A DNA stretch of 36,325 bases from Planctomycetota bacterium (GCA_016220035.1 JACRIO010000299.1:1-36325), one strand, 5' to 3'. Counted from the stretch's first letter, positions 22,458-31,911 are shown. Made by a program: numbers and translations. Notes: generated from the letters alone by a model not told the origin.

Positions 22458-23666
22458 ATGCAAGAAACTTGGATCGGTCGCCAGCCCATCTTCGATCGGG
22501 CCCTCACCACGCATGCGTACGAGTTGCTGTTCCGCAGCCCGTACGTCGCGCGGCCGACCGACATCGCCGGCGAGATCGCGACGGCGCAGGTGATCGTGAG
22601 CGCGCTCGCGGACATCGGGCTCGATCGCGTCGTCGGTTCGCTGCCCGCCTTCGTCAACGTCACGCGCGATTTCGTCGTCGGCGGGCAACCGCTGCCGCTC
22701 CCGCCCGAGCGGGTGGTCCTGGAGTTCCTGGAGACCATCGAGGGCGACCGCGACGTGCTCGTCGGTGTCGAGCGCCTGCGCGACGAGGGCTTTCGCATCG
22801 CGCTCGACGACGTGCGCGACCTCCGCCCCGCGCTCATCCCGCTCATGCGGCGCGCGGACATCATCAAGGTCGACTGCCTCGGATTGACGCCCGAAGAGAT
22901 CGCCGAGATCGTCCGCAAGTTGCGCCCGTTCCCCGGCCGGCTGCTCGCGGAAAAAGTCGAGACCGCGGCCGAGGTGCAGCTCTGCATGGAGCTCGGGTTC
23001 GAGTTGTTCCAGGGGTACTTCCTGGAACGACCGAGCGTGATCAAGTCACAGACGCTGAGTCCGTCGCGGACGCAGCTCTTGCGCCTCATCGCCGAATTGC
23101 AGGAACCGGAAGTCACGTTCGAGCAAGTCGAAGAGATCGTCCGCCTCGACCTCGCCCTCTCCTTGAAGCTCGTGTCGTGCGCGAATTCGGCCACCTACGG
23201 CGTCGAACGTCGCATCGAGAACGTCCGTGATGCGGTGATCCTCCTTGGGCTGCTCCAGACGCGCAACCTCGTCACGCTCATCCTGCTCTCGCGCATCGAC
23301 GGCAAGCCGCCGGAGCTCCTCCAGCAGGCGATGACGCGCGCGCGCATGTGCGAGAACCTCGCCACTCGCCGATCCAAGCCCGACCCGCGCGCAGCCTTCA
23401 TGGTCGGCATGTTCTCGTTGCTCGACGCGCTCCTCGATCAACCCATGCAGACGATCCTCGAAGGTTTGCCCTTGAGCGCGCCGACGAAGGATGCGCTGTC
23501 CGAACGACGCGGCGAATTGGGCGGATTGTTGGAGGCGGTCGTGAGTTGCGAGCGCGGCGAATGGGACGTGGTCGAGCAACACCTCGGCACGGAGGAGCCG
23601 CTGCGCGCCTGTTTCGTCGACGCCATCGAGTGGGCATCGGAGATCCGGCGCAACCTCTCGGCCTGA
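22458..23666 (+). CDS. EAL-like/HDOD signalling protein (YuxH/CdgJ type), copy A
   Basis: 402 residues from ATG22458. It begins with the family's typical WIGRQPIFDR segment. The EAL-like half (about 1-215) has AYELLFR in place of EAL, FVNVTRDF, LEFLETIEGD, IALDDVRD (the DDFGTG loop is lost), IKVDCLG, LLAEKVET and LFQGYFLERP. The loop loss makes cyclic-di-GMP hydrolysis unlikely. The HDOD half (about 215-402) includes LLRLIAELQEPEVTFEQVEEIVRLD, LVSCANSATYG and RIENVRDAVILLGL, without HD-type metal ligands. Such proteins relay signals and affect motility or gene expression through protein contacts. A paralogue lies at 28363 on the other side of the minus-strand dehydrogenase operon. Confidence 0.88.
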   Translation: MQETWIGRQPIFDRALTTHAYELLFRSPYVARPTDIAGEIATAQVIVSALADIGLDRVVGSLPAFVNVTRDFVVGGQPLPLPPERVVLEFLETIEGDRDVLVGVERLRDEGFRIALDDVRDLRPALIPLMRRADIIKVDCLGLTPEEIAEIVRKLRPFPGRLLAEKVETAAEVQLCMELGFELFQGYFLERPSVIKSQTLSPSRTQLLRLIAELQEPEVTFEQVEEIVRLDLALSLKLVSCANSATYGVERRIENVRDAVILLGLLQTRNLVTLILLSRIDGKPPELLQQAMTRARMCENLATRRSKPDPRAAFMVGMFSLLDALLDQPMQTILEGLPLSAPTKDALSERRGELGGLLEAVVSCERGEWDVVEQHLGTEEPLRACFVDAIEWASEIRRNLSA

Positions 23667-23799
23667 TCTCCACGAGCGAGGTCCGCTGCCGCGCGAAGCG
23701 GAAGCGAAAAGCACGATGACGAGTGCTTTGCTGCGTGCTCCGCCCCTGCGGAAGACGAGAGAGCCGCTGGGCATTCCTGAGGCCCGGCCGTGCTAGGTC

Positions 23800-23831
23800 G
23801 TGCGGGTCCGGCCTCCCTGCCGGATCCGCAC
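23800..23831 (+). terminator. Long hairpin after the first EAL-like/HDOD gene
   Basis: Thirteen base pairs (one G·U) formed by GTGCGGGTCCGGC and GCCGGATCCGCAC around CTCCCT. Only a mixed tail follows. Being nearly symmetrical, it may stop transcription from both strands. Confidence 0.6.
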
Positions 23832-23851
23832 GCATTGTCCGCGCGAATAGA

Positions 23852-23880
23852 AGGAGCCCGGCCGTTTCAGCCAGGCTCCT
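23852..23880 (-). terminator. Terminator of the minus-strand dehydrogenase operon
   Basis: On the minus strand AGGAGCC pairs with GGCTCCT, with a further GGC/GCC inside, and is followed by TCTATT. It lies about 55 nt after the stop of the cytochrome c/HEAT gene. Confidence 0.6.
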
Positions 23881-23934
23881 CTTGGGCCCGTTCGCGACAC
23901 GACACTCCCTGCGTGTCCTCGCCCGGGTGCGCGA

Positions 23935-26900
23935 TCAGATGGCGGCAAGATACTCGATCAAGTCGCGCATCTCAGCGGGGGAGAGGAACTTCTCGAAGCC
24001 CTCGGGCATGGCCGAGCGCCCTGGACGCTGCTCCTCGACGTCGATCTTCGGGAGCTCGAGCGTGCGCGCATCGGCGTCGATGATGCGGAATACGTTGTCG
24101 TCCTCGAGCAGGACGCGACCCTCGACGATGCGCTCGTCCTTCATCGCGAAGACCGTGTTGCGATAGCCCGCCGCGACGTGCCGGTTCGGCAGCACGATCG
24201 ACTCCAACATCTGCAATCGCGCGAGGCGCTTTCCGAGCCCGCGCAGGTCCGGCCCGACCGTGCCGCCCTCGTCCCATTCCGTCTTGTGGCAGCGCAGGCA
24301 GGCGGTCGCGTTCTTCTCGCGGAAAACCTGCTTGCCGCGTTCGCGATCGCCGCCGAACAGACCATCGACGAAGGGCGCGAGCATGGGATCGGCCGCACGC
24401 GGCGCAGCTGTCCGCGCGAGGAGCTCGTCGAGCAACGGCTCCCTGCGCGCGTGCGCTGCGGCGCACAGATCGAAGGCGAGCTCGACGGGGAACAGCCCGT
24501 TCGCGAGCTTCTCGAGCTCCTTGGCGAGCGCCGCACCCGCGCCAACGGCCGACGAGGCGCCGAGGATCCGGCACGCAACGCGCCGCTCACCGAGCTCCCC
24601 GTCCACCAGCACGCGCACGGCGAGCGGAAGCGCGTCCTCGGGCGCGATCTTCGTCAACGCCTCCAGGCCGGTCGCGCGCAATTCGCCGTCCGTGTCCGCG
24701 AGCGCGATTTGCACCGCCTCCCGCAGTCTCGGCGCGCCGACCGCGGCGAGCGCGCGCAACGCGGAGCAGCGGACGGAGGATGGCCACCCCGGACCAACGA
24801 GCGGTTCGATCGCGGGCGCGGCCGACGCGACGGCGTGCGCCTCGACGACCTTCAACCACGCCGCGAGCACACGCTCCGGCGCGTCGACGATCCCGCCTTC
24901 GATCATGCGCGCGACGACCGGCTCGAGATCGATCGCACGCCGCTGGACGAGCGCCGCGTCGTCGAACGGACGCCATGCGCACGAGACGGCGTCGCGGGAG
25001 GGCGGATTCCTCCACTCGACGAGGCGCTGGAGCGCTTCACGGCGCGTGCGCTCGTCCGCATCGGCGCGCAGCGCGTGTGCGGCGAGCAGATGCGGCCGCG
25101 CACCTTCCCGCACGCAGGCGTTGATGGCGCGGCGTGCAAGGTCGTAGGTCGCGAGTTTGGGGAGCGCGAGCAGGCTCGCCAGGTCCGCGCGCGCCGGCGC
25201 GAGGTCGAGATCGTCGATCGCGCGCGCCGCCTCCGTCTGCACGAGCGCGTCCGCGTCCGCGAGGAAGCGCGCGACGAGCAACGAAGCGTGTCGCCGCAAC
25301 GCGACGACCGCGGCCAGGCGCACATGGGCATCGGGGTCGTCGGCGAGCTTCACGAGCGCCTCGGACCGCTGCGTCCCCGCGAGACCGAAGATCGCGGCGT
25401 GACGGAGCACGGGGTCCTCGTCCTTCGTCTCGCGCACGAGCTGCAACAACGCCTGGAGCGCGCTCGGGTTCCCGATCCGGCCGAGCGCGATCGCGGCGAA
25501 CATGCGCACGCGCGGCGACGCGTCCGTCAGCCGGCCGAGGAGCGGCGGGAACGCGCGCTTGTCGCGCAAGTCGCCGAGCGCGTGCGCGGCCTGGGCGCGC
25601 ACTTCGGGCTCCTTGTCGACGAGCAGCGGGAGCAGGACCTCGGCCGTGGCCATCGCGTGCTTGCGCGCTTGGATCGCGAGACCCGCGATGCCGTGCACGC
25701 GCGCCCGTGCGTCGGGCCCGCGACGCGCGAGCTCCTCGAGCACGCTCCGGCCCTGCTCCTTGCGCGCGGCGAGCTCGAACTGCGCCGCCAGGCGCACGCG
25801 ACGATCGGCGAACGAGCAGAGCACGCCGAGCTCGGCCTCGGTCTTCGAGCCGACGCCGGTGCGAAGGAGCTCGCGCGTCTCGCGCGCTGCCGCGGCGTCG
25901 CGCGCGGAAGGCTCGTACACGCGATAGAGCCGGCCCGTCCCCGGCTGCGACCATCCCTGCGTCCAGTCAGTGACATACAACGAGCCATCGGGACCGAAGT
26001 CGCAGTCCGTGGCGAGCACCCTCCAGATCGCGTGCTCCGATCCCTTCAGCGCGAAGGTCGCGTTCTTCGGCTCGAGCTCGATCGCGTGCACGCCGCTCGT
26101 CGCCGCGTCTCCGCGGAAATCACAAAGGAAGAGGCGCCCGCGCCAGCGCTCGGGACAACCCGTTCCCGGATCGATCGTGAGCCCCGACGGACCGTCGGCG
26201 AAGTTTTCGATCGGCGGGACGATGTACGCGGCCTGCCCCGCGTGGTGCGGGTGCCAGAGCTTCTCCTCGTTCCACGGCCCGCGCAGCGCGGGCTCGGTGA
26301 TCCATTGGTAGCTCTGCCGCCAGCCGGAGTCGCCCCCCTCGACGACGTGCACGAGGCGTGCCTTGTCGCCGCCGTCGGAGTTGTTGTCGCCGGTGAAGAG
26401 GTTGCCGAAGTCGTCGAACGCGAGCTCTTGTGGATTGCGCAAGCCCGTCGCGAAGACCTCGAGGCGCGATCCGTCGAGCTCGCAGCGCAGGACGGCGCCG
26501 CACTGCGGATGGTGGAGCTCGGCGTCGTTCGTCTTCACGTCGAAGCCGCGGTCGCCGATGGAGAAGTACAGGCGCTCGTCGGGCCCGATCACGAGCCCGT
26601 GCATGTCGTGGCCGAGCAGCGCGACGTGCACGCCGAAGCCGGTCGCGAGCTCCGTCGTCTCGTCCGCAACGTCGTCGTGGTTCGTGTCGCGAAGGCGCCA
26701 GAAGCTCGGGATCGACGTGACGAAGACGTCGCCGTGGTGTTCGAGCACGCCCGCCGCGATGCCGGCCGCCGCGCCCGCGAACGCCGTGCTGAACGCCGTC
26801 GAACGATCGACGACGCCGTCTCCGTCCGTGTCGCGCAAGAGCGAAACGCGGTCGTAGGCGAGCTCCATCTCGGAAAAGCGCTCACCGAGTTGCTTCCGGA

Positions 26901-27243
26901 AATACGCGACGCGGTCCGCGACGGTCCTCGCCGCGAGATCGTCGTCGAGCCAGTCCATGTGGTCGCGCAGGTCCGTGACGCCCTGGTGGTGGCGAAACGT
27001 CTCGGCGACGTAGAACGAACCGTCGTGCGCAGGCCAAAACGCGACGGGGTTCGCGAAGAGGGGCTCCGCGGCGACGAGCTCGACGCGGAAACCGTCCGGC
27101 GCCTGGAAACGCGCGATCGCCGTCCGCGCTTCGTCCGACGCGGGAACGATACGCGGCGTGAACGCGGCCGTCTGGTCGTGGGCGAGATCGGCGGGCTTGC
27201 CGTGCTGGAGCGCGGCCAGGACGAAGTTCACCAGGAGCGGCAT
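23935..27243 (-). CDS. PVC-type membrane-bound dehydrogenase/HEAT/cytochrome c fusion
   Basis: 1102 residues from ATG27243. The N-terminal part (about 40-440) is a beta-propeller of the Pirellula/Verrucomicrobium membrane-bound dehydrogenase type (TIGR02604-like): FRVELVAAEPLFANPVAFWPAHDG, YVAETFRHHQG, LLRDTDGDGVVDRS, LGHDMHGLVIGPDERLYFSIGDRG, FATGLRNPQELAFDDFGNLFTGDNN. About 450-930 is a long HEAT-repeat array (EVRAQAAHALGDL, SPRVRMFAAIALGRIG). The C-terminal domain is a TIGR02603-like cytochrome c with CLRCH (C982-H986), GPDLRGLGKRL and an EGFEKFLSPAEMRDLIEYLA end. A periplasmic oxidation of an unknown sugar or alcohol with electron transfer to the heme is the family expectation. The N-terminal signal is short and weak (MPLLVNFVLAALQHG). 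It follows the isomerase-like gene by 15 nt. Confidence 0.92.
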   Translation of the reverse strand: MPLLVNFVLAALQHGKPADLAHDQTAAFTPRIVPASDEARTAIARFQAPDGFRVELVAAEPLFANPVAFWPAHDGSFYVAETFRHHQGVTDLRDHMDWLDDDLAARTVADRVAYFRKQLGERFSEMELAYDRVSLLRDTDGDGVVDRSTAFSTAFAGAAAGIAAGVLEHHGDVFVTSIPSFWRLRDTNHDDVADETTELATGFGVHVALLGHDMHGLVIGPDERLYFSIGDRGFDVKTNDAELHHPQCGAVLRCELDGSRLEVFATGLRNPQELAFDDFGNLFTGDNNSDGGDKARLVHVVEGGDSGWRQSYQWITEPALRGPWNEEKLWHPHHAGQAAYIVPPIENFADGPSGLTIDPGTGCPERWRGRLFLCDFRGDAATSGVHAIELEPKNATFALKGSEHAIWRVLATDCDFGPDGSLYVTDWTQGWSQPGTGRLYRVYEPSARDAAAARETRELLRTGVGSKTEAELGVLCSFADRRVRLAAQFELAARKEQGRSVLEELARRGPDARARVHGIAGLAIQARKHAMATAEVLLPLLVDKEPEVRAQAAHALGDLRDKRAFPPLLGRLTDASPRVRMFAAIALGRIGNPSALQALLQLVRETKDEDPVLRHAAIFGLAGTQRSEALVKLADDPDAHVRLAAVVALRRHASLLVARFLADADALVQTEAARAIDDLDLAPARADLASLLALPKLATYDLARRAINACVREGARPHLLAAHALRADADERTRREALQRLVEWRNPPSRDAVSCAWRPFDDAALVQRRAIDLEPVVARMIEGGIVDAPERVLAAWLKVVEAHAVASAAPAIEPLVGPGWPSSVRCSALRALAAVGAPRLREAVQIALADTDGELRATGLEALTKIAPEDALPLAVRVLVDGELGERRVACRILGASSAVGAGAALAKELEKLANGLFPVELAFDLCAAAHARREPLLDELLARTAAPRAADPMLAPFVDGLFGGDRERGKQVFREKNATACLRCHKTEWDEGGTVGPDLRGLGKRLARLQMLESIVLPNRHVAAGYRNTVFAMKDERIVEGRVLLEDDNVFRIIDADARTLELPKIDVEEQRPGRSAMPEGFEKFLSPAEMRDLIEYLAAI

Positions 27244-27258
27244 GGCACGTCGTCGCGG

Positions 27259-28224
27259 TCAGGCCAGCTCGACGCGCAAGCGCTCGAGCAGGAGCTTCGT
27301 CGCGCGGATGCCGTCCTTCTCCGACAACCGCGAACCTTCGTACTCGATGCCGACGTGAGCGTGATAACCCGCGGCGAGGACGAGCTTCATCATGCGGCGG
27401 TAGTCGATCGTCGTCTCGTTGCCGTCGGAGTCGAAGTCGTAGGTCTTGGCGCTGACGGCGCGCGCGAAGGGCATGAGCTCCTCGACGCCCTTGTAGCGGT
27501 CGTACTGCTGGCCTTCGCCGAGCTTGAAGTTGCCGAAGTCGGGCAGCGTGCCGACGCGCGGGTGCTTCGCGGCGCGCATTACGGACGCGAGCCAGGCGCC
27601 GTTCGAGGTGATGCCTCCGTGGTTCTCGATGATCACGTAGAGGCCGAGCGTCTCGCCCTTCTCGCCGAGCGCGTGCATCGACTCCGCGACGCGATCGCGG
27701 TGCTCCTCGGGCGTGCCGTCGCCCTCGGCGTTGACGCGGATCGCGATGCAGCCGAGCGCGTGCGCGATCGCGAGCCAGCGCGCGTGGTTCGCGATCGCGT
27801 GGTCGCGCTCCTCCTTCGTCGCGGCGCCGAGTCGTCCCTCGCCGTCGACCATGATGAGGCGACTCTCGACGCCGAGGTCCTTGCAGCGCTTCGCGAGCTC
27901 GGCGAAGTGCGCGTCGTCGCCCTTCTTCTCCTTGTAGAAGGTGCTGACGTACTCGACCGCGTCGATGCCGTGATCGCGCTTCGCGACGAGCGGGAAGTCG
28001 AGCGGGTCGAGCTGCTTCTTGAAGAGCGCGTCGTGCAGCGACCACTGCGCGAGCGAGATCGGGAAGAGCAGCTTCTTCTTCGTCTCCTGCGACCGCATCG
28101 CGCCCGGTTCCGGCCCGGGATCGCGCCCGACGCCGTAGTAGGTCGTGCGCTTGCAGCCGCTGAGCGCGAGCGCGCCGAGGCCGAGGGACTGGAGCAGGAA
28201 CTCGCGACGGTCGGGGGTGGTCAT
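27259..28224 (-). CDS. Tat-exported sugar phosphate isomerase/epimerase-like TIM-barrel lipoprotein
   Basis: 321 residues from ATG28224. The N-terminus carries a twin-arginine motif (DRREFLL) and a lipobox (LSGC), so a folded, probably cofactor- or metal-bearing protein is exported and lipid-anchored. The rest is an AP endonuclease 2/xylose-isomerase-like barrel: FPISLAQWSLHDAL, GIDAVEYVSTFYKEK, LGVESRLIMVDGEG, ARWLAIAHALGCIAIRVNAEG, LGLYVIIENHGG, VGTLPDFGNF, AKTYDFDSDG and HVGIEYEG, with acidic and His residues at barrel strand ends as in metal-dependent isomerases. Planctomycetes encode many such exported barrels near dehydrogenases of the type found next to it. The two products probably process the same carbohydrate in the periplasm. 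First gene of the operon. Confidence 0.9.
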   Translation of the reverse strand: MTTPDRREFLLQSLGLGALALSGCKRTTYYGVGRDPGPEPGAMRSQETKKKLLFPISLAQWSLHDALFKKQLDPLDFPLVAKRDHGIDAVEYVSTFYKEKKGDDAHFAELAKRCKDLGVESRLIMVDGEGRLGAATKEERDHAIANHARWLAIAHALGCIAIRVNAEGDGTPEEHRDRVAESMHALGEKGETLGLYVIIENHGGITSNGAWLASVMRAAKHPRVGTLPDFGNFKLGEGQQYDRYKGVEELMPFARAVSAKTYDFDSDGNETTIDYRRMMKLVLAAGYHAHVGIEYEGSRLSEKDGIRATKLLLERLRVELA

Positions 28225-28362
28225 GGCGAGCGCGAGCGTAGCTTCAGCGGAACTGGGCGGGAAGCTGCGCGTGGACCAGACACCGCTCGCAAGCCCCAGT
28301 TCCTCACTCACCGTGTGGATGCGAGCCGCGCGACGTGCTCTCATCGCTATCGGGAGAGTCGC

Positions 28363-29598
28363 ATGAAGGAAGTCCTGATCGGTCGGCAGGCCATTTTCGA
28401 CGACCGGATGAAGGTCTGGGCGTACGAGCTTTGCTTCCGTTACGGCACGACGCATGCGCTGGGCTCCGTCACGCCGGGGCGTGCGACCGCGAGCGTCTTG
28501 ACCGAAGCGCTGACGACGTTCGGGCTCGATCAGCTCGTCGGCGCGCAGGTCGCTTCGATCAACGTGCCGCGCGAGTTCGTCCTCATGCAGCCCGCGCTCC
28601 CGGTCGCGCCGGAGCGGCTCTTGATCGAAGTGTCGGCGCGTGAAGGCGGCGATCTCGAGCTCGTCACGGCGTTGCACGCGTGGCGCAGCCGCGGCTTTCG
28701 CGTCGCGATCGACGACGTGAAGCACGACGACCCGGCGCTCGAGGAGCTCTATGCGGCGGCGGATGTGCTCAAGGTGGACTGCCTCGGGCGGCGGCTCGAC
28801 GACTTGAAGTTCGACGTGCGCCGGTTGGTGCGCCATCGGAAGTCGTTGCTCGCCGAGAAGCTCGAGTCGCGCCGCGAAGTCGAGGACTGCAAGGCGATGG
28901 GCTTCACGTTGTTCCAGGGCTACTTCCTCGAACGGCCGGGCATGCTGCGCACGCGCGCGGTCGCGGCGAACCAAGCGGCCCTCGTTCAGCTCGTCGTCGA
29001 ACTCCAGGATCCCGACTGCGACGTCGACCGCATCGAAGCTGTCGTGCAGCGCGATCCGGGGATCACGTACCGCCTACTGCGCTGCGTGAATTCGGCCGCG
29101 TACGGTCTGTCGCGCCGCATCGAGTCCCTGCACGAGGCGATCGTGTTCCTCGGCGCGGCGACGGTGCGCAACCTGACGTGCCTGCTCCTGATCTCGAACT
29201 CGGGCGACCAACCGCGCGAGCTCCTGCGCATGGCGATGTTCCGCGCGCGCCTCTGCGAGCTCTTCGCAGCGGCGTGCGGTTTCGCGGATCGCTCGCGCCA
29301 CTTCACCGTGGGACTCTTGTCGCTCTTCGGCGCGCTGCTCGAACAACCGCTCGAGACGTTGCTCGCGGATCTTCCGGTGTCGAAACCGCTCGAAGGCGCG
29401 CTCCTCCGCTTCGAAGGCGACGCGGGGCGCATCCTCGCCGGACTGCAAGCGCTTGAACGCGCCGACTGGAGCCTGCTGCTCGCGATGGGTCAGGCTCCCG
29501 AGAGCATTCAGCAATGCTGGATGGACGCAGTGAAGTGGGTCGAGGAGATCGACGGGCTCCTGCTCGGCACGACGCCGAGAGCGAAGTCGGTGAGCTGA
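28363..29598 (+). CDS. EAL-like/HDOD signalling protein (YuxH/CdgJ type), copy B
   Basis: 411 residues from ATG28363, with GGGAG 8 nt upstream. It opens with EVLIGRQAIFDDRMKVWAYELCFR. The EAL-like half keeps SINVPREFV, LLIEVSAREGG, VAIDDVKHDD (again without the DDFGTG loop), LKVDCLG, LLAEKLES and LFQGYFLERPG, so it is probably not an active phosphodiesterase. The HDOD half includes LVQLVVELQDPDCDVDRIEAVVQRD, LLRCVNSAAYGLSRRIESLHEAIVFLG and TVRNLTCLLLIS. It is clearly paralogous to copy A over the full length; the two flank the dehydrogenase/isomerase operon and copy B is divergent from it, sharing a 138-bp promoter region. A regulatory link to the operon is possible but only positional. Confidence 0.88.
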   Translation: MKEVLIGRQAIFDDRMKVWAYELCFRYGTTHALGSVTPGRATASVLTEALTTFGLDQLVGAQVASINVPREFVLMQPALPVAPERLLIEVSAREGGDLELVTALHAWRSRGFRVAIDDVKHDDPALEELYAAADVLKVDCLGRRLDDLKFDVRRLVRHRKSLLAEKLESRREVEDCKAMGFTLFQGYFLERPGMLRTRAVAANQAALVQLVVELQDPDCDVDRIEAVVQRDPGITYRLLRCVNSAAYGLSRRIESLHEAIVFLGAATVRNLTCLLLISNSGDQPRELLRMAMFRARLCELFAAACGFADRSRHFTVGLLSLFGALLEQPLETLLADLPVSKPLEGALLRFEGDAGRILAGLQALERADWSLLLAMGQAPESIQQCWMDAVKWVEEIDGLLLGTTPRAKSVS

Positions 29599-29606
29599 GG
29601 ACGCGA

Positions 29607-29612
29607 TAAGCT
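29607..29612 (+). promoter_or_regulatory. -10-like TAAGCT before the MORN-like/HEAT gene
   Basis: TAAGCT lies 32 nt before ATG29644, in the 45-nt gap after the HDOD gene. No good -35 element was seen. Confidence 0.25.
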
Positions 29613-29643
29613 GGATGCTCGGTCGCAGCCCAACTACCAAGGC

Positions 29644-31878
29644 ATGCAAACGGAAGATCCCTCACTTGGCATCGACTTCGATGTCGTCGAACGAAGACTC
29701 GCTCGTTGGACCGAGCTCGCGCACGCCACTGCGGCTGGCGAAACCGGTGCCGCGAAGAGGAGTTGGCTGACGCGTCTCCGTCTCCGCGCACACGGAGAAG
29801 TGCATCTCGGCGCGCCCACGGGGTGCTGGTCGTTCACTGATTGGAAGGGACGAGCGCTGGCTCGAGGTCATTTCGAAAAGGGACGTCCGTCAGGTCATTG
29901 GACCTCATACGAGCCGGACTCGAAGACATGGATGATGACGTACTTCGAGGACGGTCGACTCATGCGAGTCGAACTCGTGAGGTTCATCAAGAAACGCGTC
30001 ACCGAGAGGTCGTCCTACGAGCGAGGAAGACTCGTGCACAGTTGGCGGGCGCTCGGGAGTTCCGGACAAGGAGCCGGCGGTGCTTGGCGCGAGGGGAAAC
30101 GCCACGGGAGATGGCTCGTCTGCGACGACCAGGGATGGTTGGACCTCGAGGCCAGCGGCGAATACGTCGACGGGGCACGCGTGCGAGCGATCTTCGTAGG
30201 TCCAGGCCTCTCGGCGTTCGTCAGACCCGGGGATCGACAGAGAGCCGCCAGGGAGCTCGCGGAGGCGGCACGGCGCGTGGACCCCGCTCGCATCTCGCGC
30301 GGAAAGAAAGCCGAGGACCACGAACACCTCGAGACCTTCTTCGACGCCCTGGCATTGACCGCGGATCCGATGCCCGAAGTGCGAGCGATTGTGGGGCCGG
30401 TCGTTGGCCCGCTGATCCTCGAACTCGGTCCGCTCGTGTTCGAGCGCGAGATGCAGACCCTCAGAGGTCGACTGCCAGGCGGACTCCAGGAGCGAGACGC
30501 CTCGGACGTGGAGCGGGCCCTTGGAAAGATCCTGCGCTTGGCGGCCGGGAAGCCGTTCACCGTCGACCCCGTCGCGGCGATCGCGGGATTCCACGGGAAT
30601 GGAAGAGTGCGCGAAGCGGCCGTCATGGCCATGGAGCGATGCACGGACGGTGACGAGATCCCCTTCCTGCTCATGCGCACGAACGACTGGGTCGAACCGA
30701 TCGCTAGTGCCGCGACCCGGGCGGTGCTTGCGCGCGTCGACGCCGTACATGCGAAACACTTCGCGCGAGCTCTACCCGTGCTGTGTGCGCTTCGGTGGCG
30801 CTCGCGAACTCGCGGCGCACGCTTCCTGGAAGCCATCGAACGATTGTGGAGCACTCCTCAAGGTGCGGCGGCCCTGATCGACGTCCTCGAATCGAACAGC
30901 GACCCCTTGCGTCGCGCATGCGCGTTCGACTGCGTGATCCGAACGGAAGCGGTGCGCGACGAGGCCATCCAACTCGGGCTCCTTGACGTGGACCCGCGCC
31001 TTCGTCGAACAGCGGCGCAGCTAGCGCTCGGGTCGACCCCAGAGACGAGTCTGGACGCGCTTGTCGATCGGCTCGTTGTCGATCGCACCGTGCCCATACG
31101 GCTGCTTGGTCTGCGCGCGAGTTGGGAACGGCTGCCCGTCGATCGACAAGTGCCCTTGGCAACAGGACTGCTCGACGCGAATCGCTCCGTGCGCGAGCTC
31201 GCGCTCTGGCACGCGCGGCGCCGAGACCCGGGCTTTGATGCGCGCGTGTTCTACCGAAACGAGTTTGCGCACCCGAACCCGCGCACGCGCAGGTCTGCGA
31301 TTCTCGGCTTCGCGGACGTCGCGAATGAGGAGGACGGCGACGTGCTCATCGCGGCGTTCTTCGACGGCCCGGATCGCGAAGAGGGCGAGTCGAAGCAGGA
31401 GGCCGGCCGCTCACCAGAACGCGCGGCGATCGAAGCGTTGGGCCGCGTGAACGCGGAGCGGCATGCCGACCGACTCACGCAGTTGCTCGCGAGCGACCTC
31501 CCGTGCGTGTCGTCATCCGCCAGACGCGCATTCGAGCACGGCCGCACGTCGCCGACCGCCGTGGAGCTCGCCGGCCTGCTGCGCGCGACGCCGTACGCCC
31601 ACGTCGCCGCAAATGCGCTGCGGCTCGAGCGTCAGCTCGTGAAGTGGGATGCGCTCTTCGTGGTGCTGACAGCGCTCGATCGCCCGGACCCGAAGCTGCG
31701 CGAACGCGCATCGCAGTGCATCCACGATTGGCTGCGCGCGCAGAACAAGAGCTTCCTCGCGCCGCCTCCGGGCCGCATCGACGCGTTGAAGCAGCTCCTG
31801 ACCCGCACGCGCAGCATGTTGGCGGAGCACGAAGGGAAGGAGTTGGACGTCGCGCTCGAAGTCGCGGCGGGATTGTGA
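29644..31878 (+). CDS. Large MORN-like / HEAT-like repeat protein
   Basis: 744 residues from ATG29644, no signal peptide. The N-terminal quarter has MORN-type repeats of the kind found in toxin-antitoxin MORN_2 proteins: GEVHLGAPTGCWSFTDWKGRALARGHFEKGRPSG is one run, then GHWTSYEPDSKTWMMTYFEDGRL, SSYERGRLVHSW and GAWREGKRHGRWLV. From about 190 on it is alpha-helical with HEAT-like units (GRVREAAVMAMERCTDGDEIPFLLM, DPLRRACAFDCVIR, DPRLRRTAAQLALGS, NPRTRRSAILGFADVANEEDGDVLIAAFF). No enzyme motif is seen. The combination suggests a protein-protein interaction scaffold. By eye its codons are less CGCG-rich than its neighbours, and its end abuts a truncated toxin gene, so acquisition with local deletion is possible. 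Confidence 0.75.
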   Translation: MQTEDPSLGIDFDVVERRLARWTELAHATAAGETGAAKRSWLTRLRLRAHGEVHLGAPTGCWSFTDWKGRALARGHFEKGRPSGHWTSYEPDSKTWMMTYFEDGRLMRVELVRFIKKRVTERSSYERGRLVHSWRALGSSGQGAGGAWREGKRHGRWLVCDDQGWLDLEASGEYVDGARVRAIFVGPGLSAFVRPGDRQRAARELAEAARRVDPARISRGKKAEDHEHLETFFDALALTADPMPEVRAIVGPVVGPLILELGPLVFEREMQTLRGRLPGGLQERDASDVERALGKILRLAAGKPFTVDPVAAIAGFHGNGRVREAAVMAMERCTDGDEIPFLLMRTNDWVEPIASAATRAVLARVDAVHAKHFARALPVLCALRWRSRTRGARFLEAIERLWSTPQGAAALIDVLESNSDPLRRACAFDCVIRTEAVRDEAIQLGLLDVDPRLRRTAAQLALGSTPETSLDALVDRLVVDRTVPIRLLGLRASWERLPVDRQVPLATGLLDANRSVRELALWHARRRDPGFDARVFYRNEFAHPNPRTRRSAILGFADVANEEDGDVLIAAFFDGPDREEGESKQEAGRSPERAAIEALGRVNAERHADRLTQLLASDLPCVSSSARRAFEHGRTSPTAVELAGLLRATPYAHVAANALRLERQLVKWDALFVVLTALDRPDPKLRERASQCIHDWLRAQNKSFLAPPPGRIDALKQLLTRTRSMLAEHEGKELDVALEVAAGL

Positions 31879-31911
31879 CGCGCGCGAGTGTTCACGCGCT
31901 CTGTCCCTCCC

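Noticed and set aside
24178-29598. 1806-residue plus-strand ORF
   Set aside because: Its first 1395 or so residues are the antisense shadow of the dehydrogenase and isomerase-like genes and are Arg/Glu/Ala-rich; only the part from ATG28363 is a real HDOD gene.
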